From positions 1 through 40,806 of the forward strand of contig CABIVS010000019.1 in NCBI GenBank assembly GCA_902362375.1: a DNA stretch of 40,806 nucleotides. The letters are read 5' to 3'. The notes under the pieces are model-generated. The model made no database searches. It was not told where the DNA came from and was given only the letters and a program-made list of their open reading frames with translations. Positions 16,939 to 25,605 of the stretch are shown here, piece after piece. The translations under genes and the position numbers were made by a program. Position 1 is the stretch's first letter, and each line of letters opens with the position of its first letter. Origin of the DNA: Bacteroidaceae bacterium. Its GTDB lineage: Bacteria > Bacteroidota > Bacteroidia > Bacteroidales > Bacteroidaceae.

Positions 16939-18942
16939 ATGAATCGACTAACTGCATTAAGAAAAGTGTTTTATATTGTGGGAATCACCAGCTTCCTTTC
17001 AGCTTGTAACCAAACTGATAATCTGGTACTAAAGTCCCCGGATGGTAAGATACAACTAACAGTCACAGAGAATGATAATACAATATCATACGCAGTAAAT
17101 AAAGAGAATGAAACCATGATACTCCCTTCTAAATTAGGGTTTATCCTGGAACATGGAGATAGCTTAAACCATTTTGTAATTAAAGGCACCGAACGTTCCT
17201 CCTTGGACGAAACTTGGGAACAACCTTGGGGAGAGAGCCGATATGTACGTAACCACTATAATGAATTGAAAGTACTACTTCAAGAGGTAGCAGGAAAACG
17301 TAAACTTAATGTAATATTCCGTCTCTTTAATGATGGTATCGGATATCGTTATGAGTTTCCGCAACAGGAATCCATGGATTCATTAGTTATTATGAGCGAA
17401 GCAACAGAGTTTAAAATGCCGCGTATACATAAAGCTTGGTGGATTCCCGCATCCGATCCATATTATGAATGTATAGCAACATTCTCTTCCATAAATGAAC
17501 TGGATACTGTACGCACTCCTCTAACAATGGAAACTGCAGAAGGAAAGTATCTTGCCATTCACGAAGCTAACCTGACAGATTATCCCAAAATGAATCTGAC
17601 AGTCAAGGATTCTGCCACACTCTGCGCTTCATTAGTTCCTTGGTCTAATGGGGTTGCAGCATACATCAAAGCTCCATTTGTTACCCCTTGGAGAACAGTT
17701 GTTATTGGTGATAAACCGGGTGATCTGGTTACATCTTATTTGATGTTGAATCTCAACGAACCCTCCAAAATCAAAAATACTTCCTGGATAAAGCCAGGGA
17801 AATACATCGGTATATGGTGGGAAATGCATTTGGGTAAAGGAACATGGTATTATGGTCCCAAACACAGTGCTACCACTGCTAATACAAAGAAATATATAGA
17901 CTTTGCATCGGAAAATGGTATCTCCGGTGTGTTAGTAGAAGGATGGAATGTCGGCTGGGAAGGAAACTGGATGAAACACGGGGATTCTTTAGACTTCACC
18001 AAACCTTATCCGGATTTTGATATTAAGGCAATCACTGATTATGCCCGTGAGAAAGGCGTAGAATTGATTGGACATCATGAAACAGCAGCTGCTACCCGCA
18101 ACTACGAGAACCAATTGGACAAAGCCTTCGCTTTCTATCAACAATATGGAGTGCATGTCGTGAAAACCGGATATGTGAATCGCCTAATGGATTTTAAAGA
18201 AGCTCACGACGGTCAGTATGGTGTACGTCACTATCGGAAAGTGATAGAAACTGCTGCCAAATATCAAATAGCTATTGACAACCACGAGCCTGTTATGCCT
18301 ACCGGTATTGAGCGCACATGGCCTAATCTTATGACCCAGGAAGGCGTGCGCGGGCAGGAACACAATGCATGGTCTCCCGATGGAGGAAATCCGCCGGAAC
18401 ATACAACTGTTATTCCTTTTACCAGAGGATTAGCCGGCCCCATGGACCTCACATTCGGAACTTTCAACTTTACTAACGAAGCATATCCGGGGACTCGTGT
18501 CAATACTACACTTTGCAAGCAATTAGCGCTATTTGTCGTGATCTACAGCCCCTTACAAATGGCCTCGGATTTACCAGAAAACTATAAAGGCATCAAAGCG
18601 TTCGATTTCATTAAAGATGTACCTACCGACTGGGATAAAACTTATGTGATAGATGCCCAAATTGGTGATTATTCCGTGTTTGCGCGGAAAGACCGTAACA
18701 CCAGCGATTGGTATGTAGGCTGCATCACAGACGAAAATGCAAGAGAGCTAGATGTTCCTTTGAGCTTTTTGGATGCGGACTCAAAGTATACTGCTCAAAT
18801 ATATGCTGACGGTGACGATGCGGAATGGAAAACGAATCCGACTTCTTTCAAGTATGAAGAGAAAATAGTAACAGCTTCTGACACGCTTCATGTCAAACTG
18901 GCAACAAGCGGTGGATGTGCTATTCGTTTTATCAAACAGTAA
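16939..18942 (+). CDS. GH97 glycoside hydrolase, inverting (SusB-like alpha-glucosidase) type
   Basis: ATG 16939 is preferred over the upstream 16879: it has a purine-rich AAGGAAAG just ahead and gives a lipoprotein signal with Cys23 (FLSAC). The product has 667 residues with the GH97 architecture of beta-sandwich, TIM barrel and C-terminal beta domain. The catalytic glutamates fit the inverting branch: HHET (Glu381), DNHEP (Glu450) and GVRGQE (Glu474). The spacings of 69 and 24 equal those of SusB Glu439, Glu508 and Glu532. The retaining nucleophile position reads VKTGYV, with no Asp. Expected reaction: release of alpha-linked glucose with inversion. It is mechanistically distinct from the other GH97 in the operon. 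It lies one base before the GH89 start. Confidence 0.93.
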   Translation: MNRLTALRKVFYIVGITSFLSACNQTDNLVLKSPDGKIQLTVTENDNTISYAVNKENETMILPSKLGFILEHGDSLNHFVIKGTERSSLDETWEQPWGESRYVRNHYNELKVLLQEVAGKRKLNVIFRLFNDGIGYRYEFPQQESMDSLVIMSEATEFKMPRIHKAWWIPASDPYYECIATFSSINELDTVRTPLTMETAEGKYLAIHEANLTDYPKMNLTVKDSATLCASLVPWSNGVAAYIKAPFVTPWRTVVIGDKPGDLVTSYLMLNLNEPSKIKNTSWIKPGKYIGIWWEMHLGKGTWYYGPKHSATTANTKKYIDFASENGISGVLVEGWNVGWEGNWMKHGDSLDFTKPYPDFDIKAITDYAREKGVELIGHHETAAATRNYENQLDKAFAFYQQYGVHVVKTGYVNRLMDFKEAHDGQYGVRHYRKVIETAAKYQIAIDNHEPVMPTGIERTWPNLMTQEGVRGQEHNAWSPDGGNPPEHTTVIPFTRGLAGPMDLTFGTFNFTNEAYPGTRVNTTLCKQLALFVVIYSPLQMASDLPENYKGIKAFDFIKDVPTDWDKTYVIDAQIGDYSVFARKDRNTSDWYVGCITDENARELDVPLSFLDADSKYTAQIYADGDDAEWKTNPTSFKYEEKIVTASDTLHVKLATSGGCAIRFIKQ

Positions 18943-18943
18943 T

Positions 18944-21133
18944 ATGATTATGAAGAAAATACTAAGTATACTCCTTTTTCTAGTTGTTGTCTGCCAAATA
19001 CATGCGGAAGATGCTCATATCACTACCATGCATAAAATGACACAACGGTTGTTTCCTCAACAGGCTTCATCTTTTGATTTCCGTCTGTTGAATAATACTT
19101 CAGCAGACACTTTTACCATCAAAAGTGAAGGGAATAAAATTATTATTTCCGGAAATAACGCTAACTCTATGGCAGTAGGTTTGAATCATTATTTGAAAAA
19201 CTACTGTCTGACCACTATTTCATGGTATAAGGATGATCCGATAGAATTACCTAAAACTCTCCCTTCCATATCAACAGAAGTCACTATTAAGGCAAATGTC
19301 CCGACCCGTTTCTTTCTAAACTATTGTACGTTCGGGTATTCAATGACTTGGTGGAAATGGAGTGATTGGGAACATTTTATCGACTGGATGGCTTTAAATG
19401 GAATCAATATGCCTCTTGCTATTACCGGTCAGGAAGCTATCTGGTATAAAGTCTGGAGTAAACTGGGATTGACAGATGAAGAAATACGGGGATACTTTAC
19501 AGGTCCTGCACATCTTCCATGGCATCGAATGTGTAACTTGGATGGCTGGCAAAGTCCTTTACCTAAAGAGTGGTTGTCAAGTCAGGCAGCGTTGCAGGAA
19601 CAGATTGTTGCCCGTGAACGTGAATTTAATATGCGACCTGTATTGCCGGCTTTTGCCGGGCATGTACCGGCAGCATTGAAACGGGTTTATCCCAATATAA
19701 AAACAACCAGAGTAAGCGAATGGGGAGGTTTTGCCGATCAATATCGTTGTACTTTCCTGAATCCCATGGATTCTTTGTATGCGATCATACAAAAAGAATA
19801 TCTTACCGAACAGACTCGTTTATATGGTACAAACCATATCTATGGCATCGATCCGTTCAATGAAATAGATCCTCCTTCATGGGATGCCGATTCTTTGGGA
19901 ATGATGGCTAAGCATATCTATGAATCTGTAGCTGCTGTAGATCCTGAAGCGGTATGGTTGCAGATGACATGGCTGTTTTATGCTGACATCAAGCATTGGA
20001 CCACTCCACGTATCAAATCCTATCTTCGTTCTGTGCCTCAAGACAGGTTGATTCTATTAGACTATTTCTGTGAATATACAGAAATCTGGAAACAGACAGA
20101 CAGTTATTTCGGTCAACCTTATCTTTGGTGTTATCTGGGTAATTTTGGTGGCAATTCCTTTCTGTCAGGTCCGGTAAATTTGGTGAGCGAACGATTGGCA
20201 GATGCTTTAAAGAATGGCGGCAGTAATCTTAAAGGAGTAGGTTCCACTCTCGAAGGCATAGACCTGAATCAGTTTATGTATGAATTTGTTCTTGACAAAG
20301 CATGGAATGGAGGTCAGACAGATAAAGAATGGTTCTTTAAACTGGCAGACAGACGAATTGGCAAGATATCTCCTGAAGCGAGAAAAGCATGGGAAATACT
20401 AGCAAATAAAGTGTACGTCCAACCAGCACAAGTGGGACAAGGCACACTCACCAATGCGCGCCCCTGTTTGAAAGGAAATGGACATTGGACTACCAAACCA
20501 ACGATTGAATATCAACCAAAAGATTTAGTTGAAGCATGGAGATTGCTATTATCTGTAAAAGACTGTCAACGGGATAGTTATGAGTTTGATCTGGTCAATA
20601 TTGGACGACAAGTTTTAGGGAATTATTTTAATGTAGTCCGTGATGAGTTCACCCTTGCATATGAAGCGGGAGATATACCGATGATGAAAAACCGGGGGAA
20701 TAAGATGAGAGAGATTCTTGCTGACCTTGATAAACTCGTTAGCTGTCATCCAACTTTCTCACTGCATAAATGGATCACTGATGCTCGTGATATGGGACAT
20801 GATACCGCTTCTAAAAACTATTATGAAATGAATGCCCGTTCTCTGATTACCATTTGGGGAGATAGCTATCACCTGACCGACTATGCTAATCGATCATGGG
20901 CAGGTCTAACCAATCAATATTATTCTGTTCGGTGGGATCGTTTTATAAATAAAGTAATCGAGGCTGCTGAAAAGAAGAAGAATTTTGATGAAGAAGAATT
21001 CTTTAATCAATCACGGATTTATGAAAACGAATGGGTAAATCCTAGTAACAGAATCAGCTACAACGAAGGCGGTGACGGAATAAAACTAGCCCGCCAAATC
21101 TATAAAAAATACGCAAAAGAAATCATTCGATAA
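18944..21133 (+). CDS. GH89 alpha-N-acetylglucosaminidase (NAGLU family)
   Basis: The start is at ATG 18944 or, more compactly, ATG 18950 (727 residues), right after the GH97 stop; both give the same signal peptide (ILSILLFLVVVCQIHA). The N-terminal NAGLU domain (about 25-110) is followed by the TIM barrel and the helical C-terminal domain. Counted from 18950, DPFNEIDPP contains Glu305 and GSTLEGID contains Glu435. Their spacing of 130 equals that of Glu316/Glu446 in human NAGLU, so both catalytic carboxylates are present. Other hallmarks: TFGYSMTWWKWSDWEHFIDWMALNG and LPAFAGHVPAAL. The enzyme removes terminal alpha-linked GlcNAc with retention. Its location is probably periplasmic. Together with NAGPA and the DUF5009 acyltransferase it points to an alpha-GlcN(Ac)-containing substrate. 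Confidence 0.95.
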   Translation: MIMKKILSILLFLVVVCQIHAEDAHITTMHKMTQRLFPQQASSFDFRLLNNTSADTFTIKSEGNKIIISGNNANSMAVGLNHYLKNYCLTTISWYKDDPIELPKTLPSISTEVTIKANVPTRFFLNYCTFGYSMTWWKWSDWEHFIDWMALNGINMPLAITGQEAIWYKVWSKLGLTDEEIRGYFTGPAHLPWHRMCNLDGWQSPLPKEWLSSQAALQEQIVAREREFNMRPVLPAFAGHVPAALKRVYPNIKTTRVSEWGGFADQYRCTFLNPMDSLYAIIQKEYLTEQTRLYGTNHIYGIDPFNEIDPPSWDADSLGMMAKHIYESVAAVDPEAVWLQMTWLFYADIKHWTTPRIKSYLRSVPQDRLILLDYFCEYTEIWKQTDSYFGQPYLWCYLGNFGGNSFLSGPVNLVSERLADALKNGGSNLKGVGSTLEGIDLNQFMYEFVLDKAWNGGQTDKEWFFKLADRRIGKISPEARKAWEILANKVYVQPAQVGQGTLTNARPCLKGNGHWTTKPTIEYQPKDLVEAWRLLLSVKDCQRDSYEFDLVNIGRQVLGNYFNVVRDEFTLAYEAGDIPMMKNRGNKMREILADLDKLVSCHPTFSLHKWITDARDMGHDTASKNYYEMNARSLITIWGDSYHLTDYANRSWAGLTNQYYSVRWDRFINKVIEAAEKKKNFDEEEFFNQSRIYENEWVNPSNRISYNEGGDGIKLARQIYKKYAKEIIR

Positions 21134-21154
21134 AATTATAAAGTATACCTCAAT

Positions 21155-22606
21155 ATGAGAACGAATAAACTACACTTGTTTTTATTTCTTTTAATGTGTT
21201 TCTGCCTGAACCTTTCAGTTCAGGCGGAAGCCTCTATCAACATTATCAAAGGTAAAGTCACCTGCGAAGGTAAAGGAATGGGGGGAGTAATGGTTACCGA
21301 CGGCCATATATGTGTGCAGACCGACGCTTCAGGGAAATATAGTATCCCCACTTTGGGAGACAGTCGTTTTGTATATATTTGTACTCCTTCAGGCTATCTG
21401 ACAGACCGGAAAGGAACTATCCCTTCTTTCTATCTACCTATTGATTATTCTAAAAAGCAAAACTATAATTTTAATCTGAAGAAGAATCCCAAAGATGATG
21501 TTTCCCATGTTTTTGTAGCTCAATCTGATATACAGGTTACTTCCAGAGACGAACTGGCTATTTATCAACATGTAGTCGACGATTGCAAACAACTTCTCTC
21601 TTCTTATGCAACAACAGAAGTTTTTGGAATTGATTGTGGAGACATTGTAGGCGATCATCAAGAATTATATCCCGATTATTTGAAAAGAGCCGATCAACTG
21701 GATATACCTATCTATCGTGTAGTTGGCAATCATGATATGAATTATGACGGTCGCACGCATGAAACTTCCTACAAGACTTTTGAAGATACTTTTGGTCCTT
21801 CTTACTATTCTTTTAATAAGGGAAATGCCCATTATATTGTAGTAGACAATAATTTCTTTATCGGACGTGATTATTTCTATATGGGTTATCTGGATGAGAA
21901 AACATTTGCATGGCTTGATAAGGATTTATCATACGTACCGAAAGGGGCACTCGTATTCTTCATTATGCATATCCCTTCCCGCCAAACAGAAAAACAAGAA
22001 GCTTTTTTGTATAACTATGATATGATTGGTAATCAGATGGTCAACGCAGGTGCACTGCATCAGATGTTGAAACCCTACAAAGCACATCTTATCACAGGAC
22101 ATACTCATTACAATCTTAATGTCGTATTCGATGAGAATCTGATGGAACATAATACGGCTGCAGTTTGTGGTACGTGGTGGAAAGCGGATATTTGTCTGGA
22201 TGGTACTCCACGTGGTTATGGCGTATATGAAGTAAATGATAACGATGTAAAATGGTATTACAAAAGTTCCGGATATCCCAAAGAACATCAATTTCGTTCT
22301 TATCCTGTAGGAGCTTCTAAGGAACATCCGTCAGATATTATTGCTAATGTATGGAACTGGGATAAACTGTGGAAAGTGGAATGGCTGGAAGACGGTCAGT
22401 TGATGGGAAACATGACACGATATACTGGTTTAGATCCATACGCATCAGTAGTATGTTCGGACCGGGAAAAGATGGTATATACATGGATTACCCCAAGACC
22501 TACCCAACATATGTTTCGGGCAACTCCTAAAAATAAAGATGCTCATATAACGGTTAAAGTAACCGACCGTTTTGGCAAAGAATATATTCAAACAATCAAT
22601 CCATAG
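21155..22606 (+). CDS. Calcineurin-like phosphoesterase with N- and C-terminal beta domains, copy 2
   Basis: Exported 483-residue paralogue of 15441-16913 (signal ending VQA-E). The N-terminal beta domain covers about 28-110. Catalytic motifs are QSDIQ (Asp125, Gln127), CGDIVGD (Asp163), GNHD (191-194), MHIPS (His272) and GHTH (315-318), followed by a C-terminal beta domain to the end. Again D-x-Q replaces D-x-H. It is much closer to the right-locus copy at 29871-31304 (shared ASINIIKGKVTC-like start, DCGDIVGD, THYNLNV, HNTAAVCGTWWKADI) than to copy 1, so this lineage is the one common to both loci. It starts 22 bp after GH89 and ends four bases before the acyltransferase gene. Confidence 0.88.
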   Translation: MRTNKLHLFLFLLMCFCLNLSVQAEASINIIKGKVTCEGKGMGGVMVTDGHICVQTDASGKYSIPTLGDSRFVYICTPSGYLTDRKGTIPSFYLPIDYSKKQNYNFNLKKNPKDDVSHVFVAQSDIQVTSRDELAIYQHVVDDCKQLLSSYATTEVFGIDCGDIVGDHQELYPDYLKRADQLDIPIYRVVGNHDMNYDGRTHETSYKTFEDTFGPSYYSFNKGNAHYIVVDNNFFIGRDYFYMGYLDEKTFAWLDKDLSYVPKGALVFFIMHIPSRQTEKQEAFLYNYDMIGNQMVNAGALHQMLKPYKAHLITGHTHYNLNVVFDENLMEHNTAAVCGTWWKADICLDGTPRGYGVYEVNDNDVKWYYKSSGYPKEHQFRSYPVGASKEHPSDIIANVWNWDKLWKVEWLEDGQLMGNMTRYTGLDPYASVVCSDREKMVYTWITPRPTQHMFRATPKNKDAHITVKVTDRFGKEYIQTINP

Positions 22607-22610
22607 ATAT

Positions 22611-24011
22611 ATGAATAAACGTGCTTATGCTTTAGATGCCCTACGAGGTTATGCCATCATCACGATGGTGCTTTCGGCAACTGTTGCATGGAATTCTCTA
22701 CCCGGATGGATGTATCACGCACAAACTCCTCCTCCGGACAGAGCTTTCGATGCCAGTTTATCGGGAATCACCTGGGTGGATCTTGTTTTTCCATTCTTCC
22801 TGTTTGCAATGGGTGCTGCTTTCCCTTTCTCGATCAAAAAAAGATTTGAGAAAGGGGATACTAAGTTACGATTAGTATATGAAGCTATCAAGCGAGGTGT
22901 GCAATTGACTTTCTTTGCTATTTTTATTCAACATTTTTATCCGTATGTTTTAAGTAATCCACAAGACGTGCGTGCCTGGTTATTATCCATTCTTTGTTTT
23001 ATTATACTATTTCCTATGTTCATTCGCATCCCTCTGAAAATGCCAGATTGGATGCGTACAGTTATCAAGGTAACGGCCTATGTAATAGCCATTGTCTTGT
23101 TACTGACAACTCAATATGCAAATGAAAGAACTTTTGATGTATCATTCAACAACATAATCATATTACTGCTGGCAAATATGGCTGTTTTTGGTTCGGTCAT
23201 ATATATTTTCACAATGCAAAATCTCCGGGCACGAATAGGTGTATTACTAATATTGATGGCTTTGTTATTAAGTGGACAGGTTGACAATTCCTGGACACAA
23301 GCTATATACACCTACACACCTCTACCTTGGGCTTTTCATTTTGAGTATTTACAATATCTCCTTATCGTGATTCCGGGAAGCATCGCCGGAGAGTATTTGA
23401 TGGGGTGGCTGAAGCAGCACAATGATTCGTCTGTTGAATCTACAAATAAATGGAAAGCTATCGTAATGATTCTTTTGACATTAGCTATAATTATTGTAAA
23501 TTTGGCAGGACTTTATACACATTGTACAGTCTTGAACCTGATAATAAATATTCCGTTGCTGATAAGTGGAGTCTTTTTATTGAGAAAGGGCACAGGATTT
23601 ATAAAGCTTTGGAGAGAACTTTTTACAGCCGGAGCTTTCTTAGTTGTTTTGGGATTATGCTTTGAACCTTTTCAGGGAGGTATAAAAAAAGATCCCGCCA
23701 CTTTGAGTTATTTATTTCTCACTTCAGGTCTGGCATTTATGGCTTTATTGCTTTTAAATGTGATATGTGATTATTTTCGTTGTGTAAAGAGTACCCGTTT
23801 TCTTGTAATGCCCGGACAAAATCCCATGATGGCCTATGTAGTAGGAGATCTGTTGATTATGCCCGTAATCAATTTATTAGGAATTGCATCATTGCTTGTT
23901 TATTTCAATGAGAATGCATGGATGGGATTTTTACGAGGGGTAGTATTAACGGCATTATCAGTATTGGTAACTATGTTCTTTACCCGAATAAAATGCTTTT
24001 GGAGAACTTAA
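22611..24011 (+). CDS. DUF5009 membrane acyltransferase (HGSNAT-like), left copy
   Basis: Start chosen at ATG 22611 because the product (466 residues, MNKRAYALDALRGYA) then aligns with the right copy; an upstream in-frame ATG at 22572 lies inside the previous gene. It is an inner membrane protein with roughly ten or more hydrophobic segments. LDALRGYAIITMV and ITWVDLVFPFFLFAMG closely resemble the D-x-x-RG and LTVADLVFPWFVFIMG segments of human heparan-alpha-glucosaminide N-acetyltransferase. His36 (MYHAQTPPP) falls where HGSNAT has its active-site histidine. HGSNAT carries acetyl groups from cytosolic acetyl-CoA across the membrane to terminal alpha-glucosamine, which NAGLU then removes. GH89 lies two genes upstream. 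Inference: it re-acetylates glucosamine ends, or acetylates another sugar, in the periplasm. Confidence 0.86.
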   Translation: MNKRAYALDALRGYAIITMVLSATVAWNSLPGWMYHAQTPPPDRAFDASLSGITWVDLVFPFFLFAMGAAFPFSIKKRFEKGDTKLRLVYEAIKRGVQLTFFAIFIQHFYPYVLSNPQDVRAWLLSILCFIILFPMFIRIPLKMPDWMRTVIKVTAYVIAIVLLLTTQYANERTFDVSFNNIIILLLANMAVFGSVIYIFTMQNLRARIGVLLILMALLLSGQVDNSWTQAIYTYTPLPWAFHFEYLQYLLIVIPGSIAGEYLMGWLKQHNDSSVESTNKWKAIVMILLTLAIIIVNLAGLYTHCTVLNLIINIPLLISGVFLLRKGTGFIKLWRELFTAGAFLVVLGLCFEPFQGGIKKDPATLSYLFLTSGLAFMALLLLNVICDYFRCVKSTRFLVMPGQNPMMAYVVGDLLIMPVINLLGIASLLVYFNENAWMGFLRGVVLTALSVLVTMFFTRIKCFWRT

Positions 24012-24029
24012 AACAATAATATTCAAAAT

Positions 24030-25100
24030 ATGAAAAGAAGAATTTGTGTTTTTATAATGCTTTTTTTGATGTGTCATATATATGCCCAACTAGTATATCA
24101 TGATGCATCAAAGTTCCCTCTATTAGGAAAAGCCACCGAAGCCACCGGAGCACGATATGAAAGACTTCCGGATTCATTGAAGAATATCTCCCGTGCTCCG
24201 TTATGGAATTTAAGTCGTAATTCTGCCGGAATGGCGATACGTTTTCGCAGTAATTCTACCACGATAGCTGCAAAATGGGAAGCTCTTATCAATTTTCATA
24301 TGAATCACATGACTGACACAGGTGCAAAAGGCTTAGACCTTTATTGTCTTCAGAAGAATGGGGAGTGGCGTTTTGTAAACAGTGGTCGTCCAAATGGAAA
24401 AACAAATCAAGCAACAATCATTGCTAACATGCAACCGGAAGAGAGAGAATATATGCTTTATCTTCCTCTCTATGACGGTTTGGTTTCCCTATCTATAGGG
24501 ATTGATTCGTTAGCTACTATCGATCAGCCTTTAATTGATTATCCAATTCGCCAGAAGCCGGTTGTATTTTATGGAACCAGTATTCTTCAAGGAGGTTGTG
24601 CTTCACGTCCCGGAATGGCACATACAAACATTATATCAAGAAGATTAAATCGTGAATGTATCAATCTGGGATTCAGTGGAAATGCATTGCTAGATTTAGA
24701 AGTTGCCAAAGTAATAGCCGAGGTAGATGCCAGTGTTTTTGTTTTGGACTTTGTGCCTAATGCTTCTGTAGAACAGATGAAAGAACGTATGGAGACATTC
24801 TATCACATCATTCGTAGTAAGCATCCGGATACGCCTATTATTTTCATAGAAGATCCTATATTCACCCATACATTTTATGATGAAAGAATTGCTAAGGAGG
24901 TACAAAGAAAGAATGATACGCTAAAGGAGATATTCAACCGACTAAAAAAGAAAAATGAGAAAAATATCATTTTAATCTCTTCAAAGAATATGCTGGGAGA
25001 AGATGGAGAAGCCACAATTGATGGTATTCATTTCACTGATTTAGGCATGATGAGATATGCTGATCTTGTCTGTCCAATCATAAAAAAAGCAATCAAATAA
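24030..25100 (+). CDS. SGNH hydrolase with N-terminal GxDLY-type beta domain
   Basis: Exported 356-residue esterase (signal ending HIYAQ). The N-terminal beta domain (about 22-165) contains GAKGLDLY, the hallmark of the GxDLY domain that precedes SGNH_hydro_3 enzymes. The C-terminal catalytic domain has FYGTSILQGG (Ser184), LGFSGNA (about 213-219), DFVPNAS (Asn244) and DGIHFTDLG with the Asp331-x-x-His334 dyad. It probably removes acyl groups from a carbohydrate. It is the last gene of the left operon, 18 bp after the acyltransferase, and its stop codon touches the palindrome array at 25099. It shares little with the other SGNH enzyme at 14056. Substrate unknown. Confidence 0.87.
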   Translation: MKRRICVFIMLFLMCHIYAQLVYHDASKFPLLGKATEATGARYERLPDSLKNISRAPLWNLSRNSAGMAIRFRSNSTTIAAKWEALINFHMNHMTDTGAKGLDLYCLQKNGEWRFVNSGRPNGKTNQATIIANMQPEEREYMLYLPLYDGLVSLSIGIDSLATIDQPLIDYPIRQKPVVFYGTSILQGGCASRPGMAHTNIISRRLNRECINLGFSGNALLDLEVAKVIAEVDASVFVLDFVPNASVEQMKERMETFYHIIRSKHPDTPIIFIEDPIFTHTFYDERIAKEVQRKNDTLKEIFNRLKKKNEKNIILISSKNMLGEDGEATIDGIHFTDLGMMRYADLVCPIIKKAIK

Positions 25101-25183
25101 AATAGTGTCGCTATCGGCTTGGTATAGCGTCGCTATATGAAGCTTATAGCAACGCTATCCTGTTGACATAGCGTCACTATTTT
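25099..25183. repeat. Ladder of four 13-bp palindromes with exact 22-bp period
   Basis: Four copies of an imperfect palindrome (consensus ATAGYGWCRCTAT) start at 25102, 25124, 25146 and 25168, exactly 22 bp apart. They are separated by 9-bp spacers that differ from one another. The outermost copies with their flanks (25099-25114 and 25168-25183) are also complementary to each other at 15 of 16 positions, and copies 2 and 3 are complementary at 12 of 13, so one long hairpin could replace four small ones. The array begins at the stop codon of the last left-operon gene. It could be a 3'-end structure (terminator or mRNA stabiliser) or a protein-binding array with two helical turns between sites. 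Confidence 0.75.
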
Positions 25184-25234
25184 AATAATCTTAATAGGTG
25201 GCTTTTTCGTACGCTATATCAATAGAAACAAATC

Positions 25235-25275
25235 TTCAAATATCAAAATGATAAAATGTCATTTTGATATTTGAA
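25235..25275. terminator. Perfect 17-bp hairpin between the convergent operons
   Basis: Bases 25235-25251 are perfectly complementary to 25259-25275 with a 7-base loop. The stem is AT-rich. It is symmetrical, lies 135 bp after the left operon and in the path of read-through from the right operon, and could act as a bidirectional terminator. There is no clean T-run on either side, so the terminator role is inferred while the inverted repeat is certain. Confidence 0.55.
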
Positions 25276-25539
25276 TTGCACTATAATCGAATTTATTCAG
25301 TCTCAATGCCAGGAGTGGAAAAGAATCGTACGGATTAGTGATCTGCATAATTCAGGAATCAAAGAAATCCTTTTATTATAGAGCATAATCATTATTATTG
25401 AATATTATGCGCTGCATAATGAATGCATTTATCAATCCATACATGCTTTTTGTTTGATTAAACAGAGCCCTAAAAACACTTCTAATAAATCACGAAATCC
25501 TATTTTTACGAGTAGAATATGCTTCCTTTTAAATGTACG
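25276..25539. other. Gene-free spacer with small inverted repeats
   Basis: No convincing coding sequence on either strand. It contains a short perfect inverted repeat, 25404-25410 against 25414-25420 (ATTATGC with loop GCT), and further GCATAAT copies near 25354 and 25383. I recognise no RNA gene or promoter. Confidence 0.5.
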
Positions 25540-25605
25540 TGGCGTTTCTTATAAACCAACCTTGTGTTTCTTTAAAACCAACCGTACGTTTCATTAGAAT
25601 CAACC
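25540..25605. repeat. Tandem 22-bp repeat, three units plus a decayed fourth
   Basis: Three head-to-tail 22-bp units (25540-25561, 25562-25583, 25584-25605) share a GTTTC core at unit positions 5-9 and end in CCAACC or TCAACC. A fourth, decayed unit begins at 25606 (GTATGTTTTT). The unit length equals the period of the palindrome ladder at 25099-25183, though the sequence differs. The units do not keep a reading frame, so this is noncoding. Function unknown; it may be a regulatory or slipped-strand repeat. Confidence 0.72.

Noticed and set aside
18890..18943. Upstream in-frame ATG for the GH89 gene
   Set aside because: It would overlap the GH97 coding end and add residues before an otherwise standard signal peptide starting at 18944 or 18950.
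25099..25183. CRISPR array interpretation of the 22-bp-periodic palindromes
   Set aside because: Repeats are only 13 bp and spacers 9 bp, far shorter than in CRISPR arrays, and no cas gene is present in the window.
25276..25539. Small RNA or promoter in the spacer
   Set aside because: I could not find a convincing Bacteroides -33/-7 pair with a following structured RNA and terminator; only short inverted repeats are visible.
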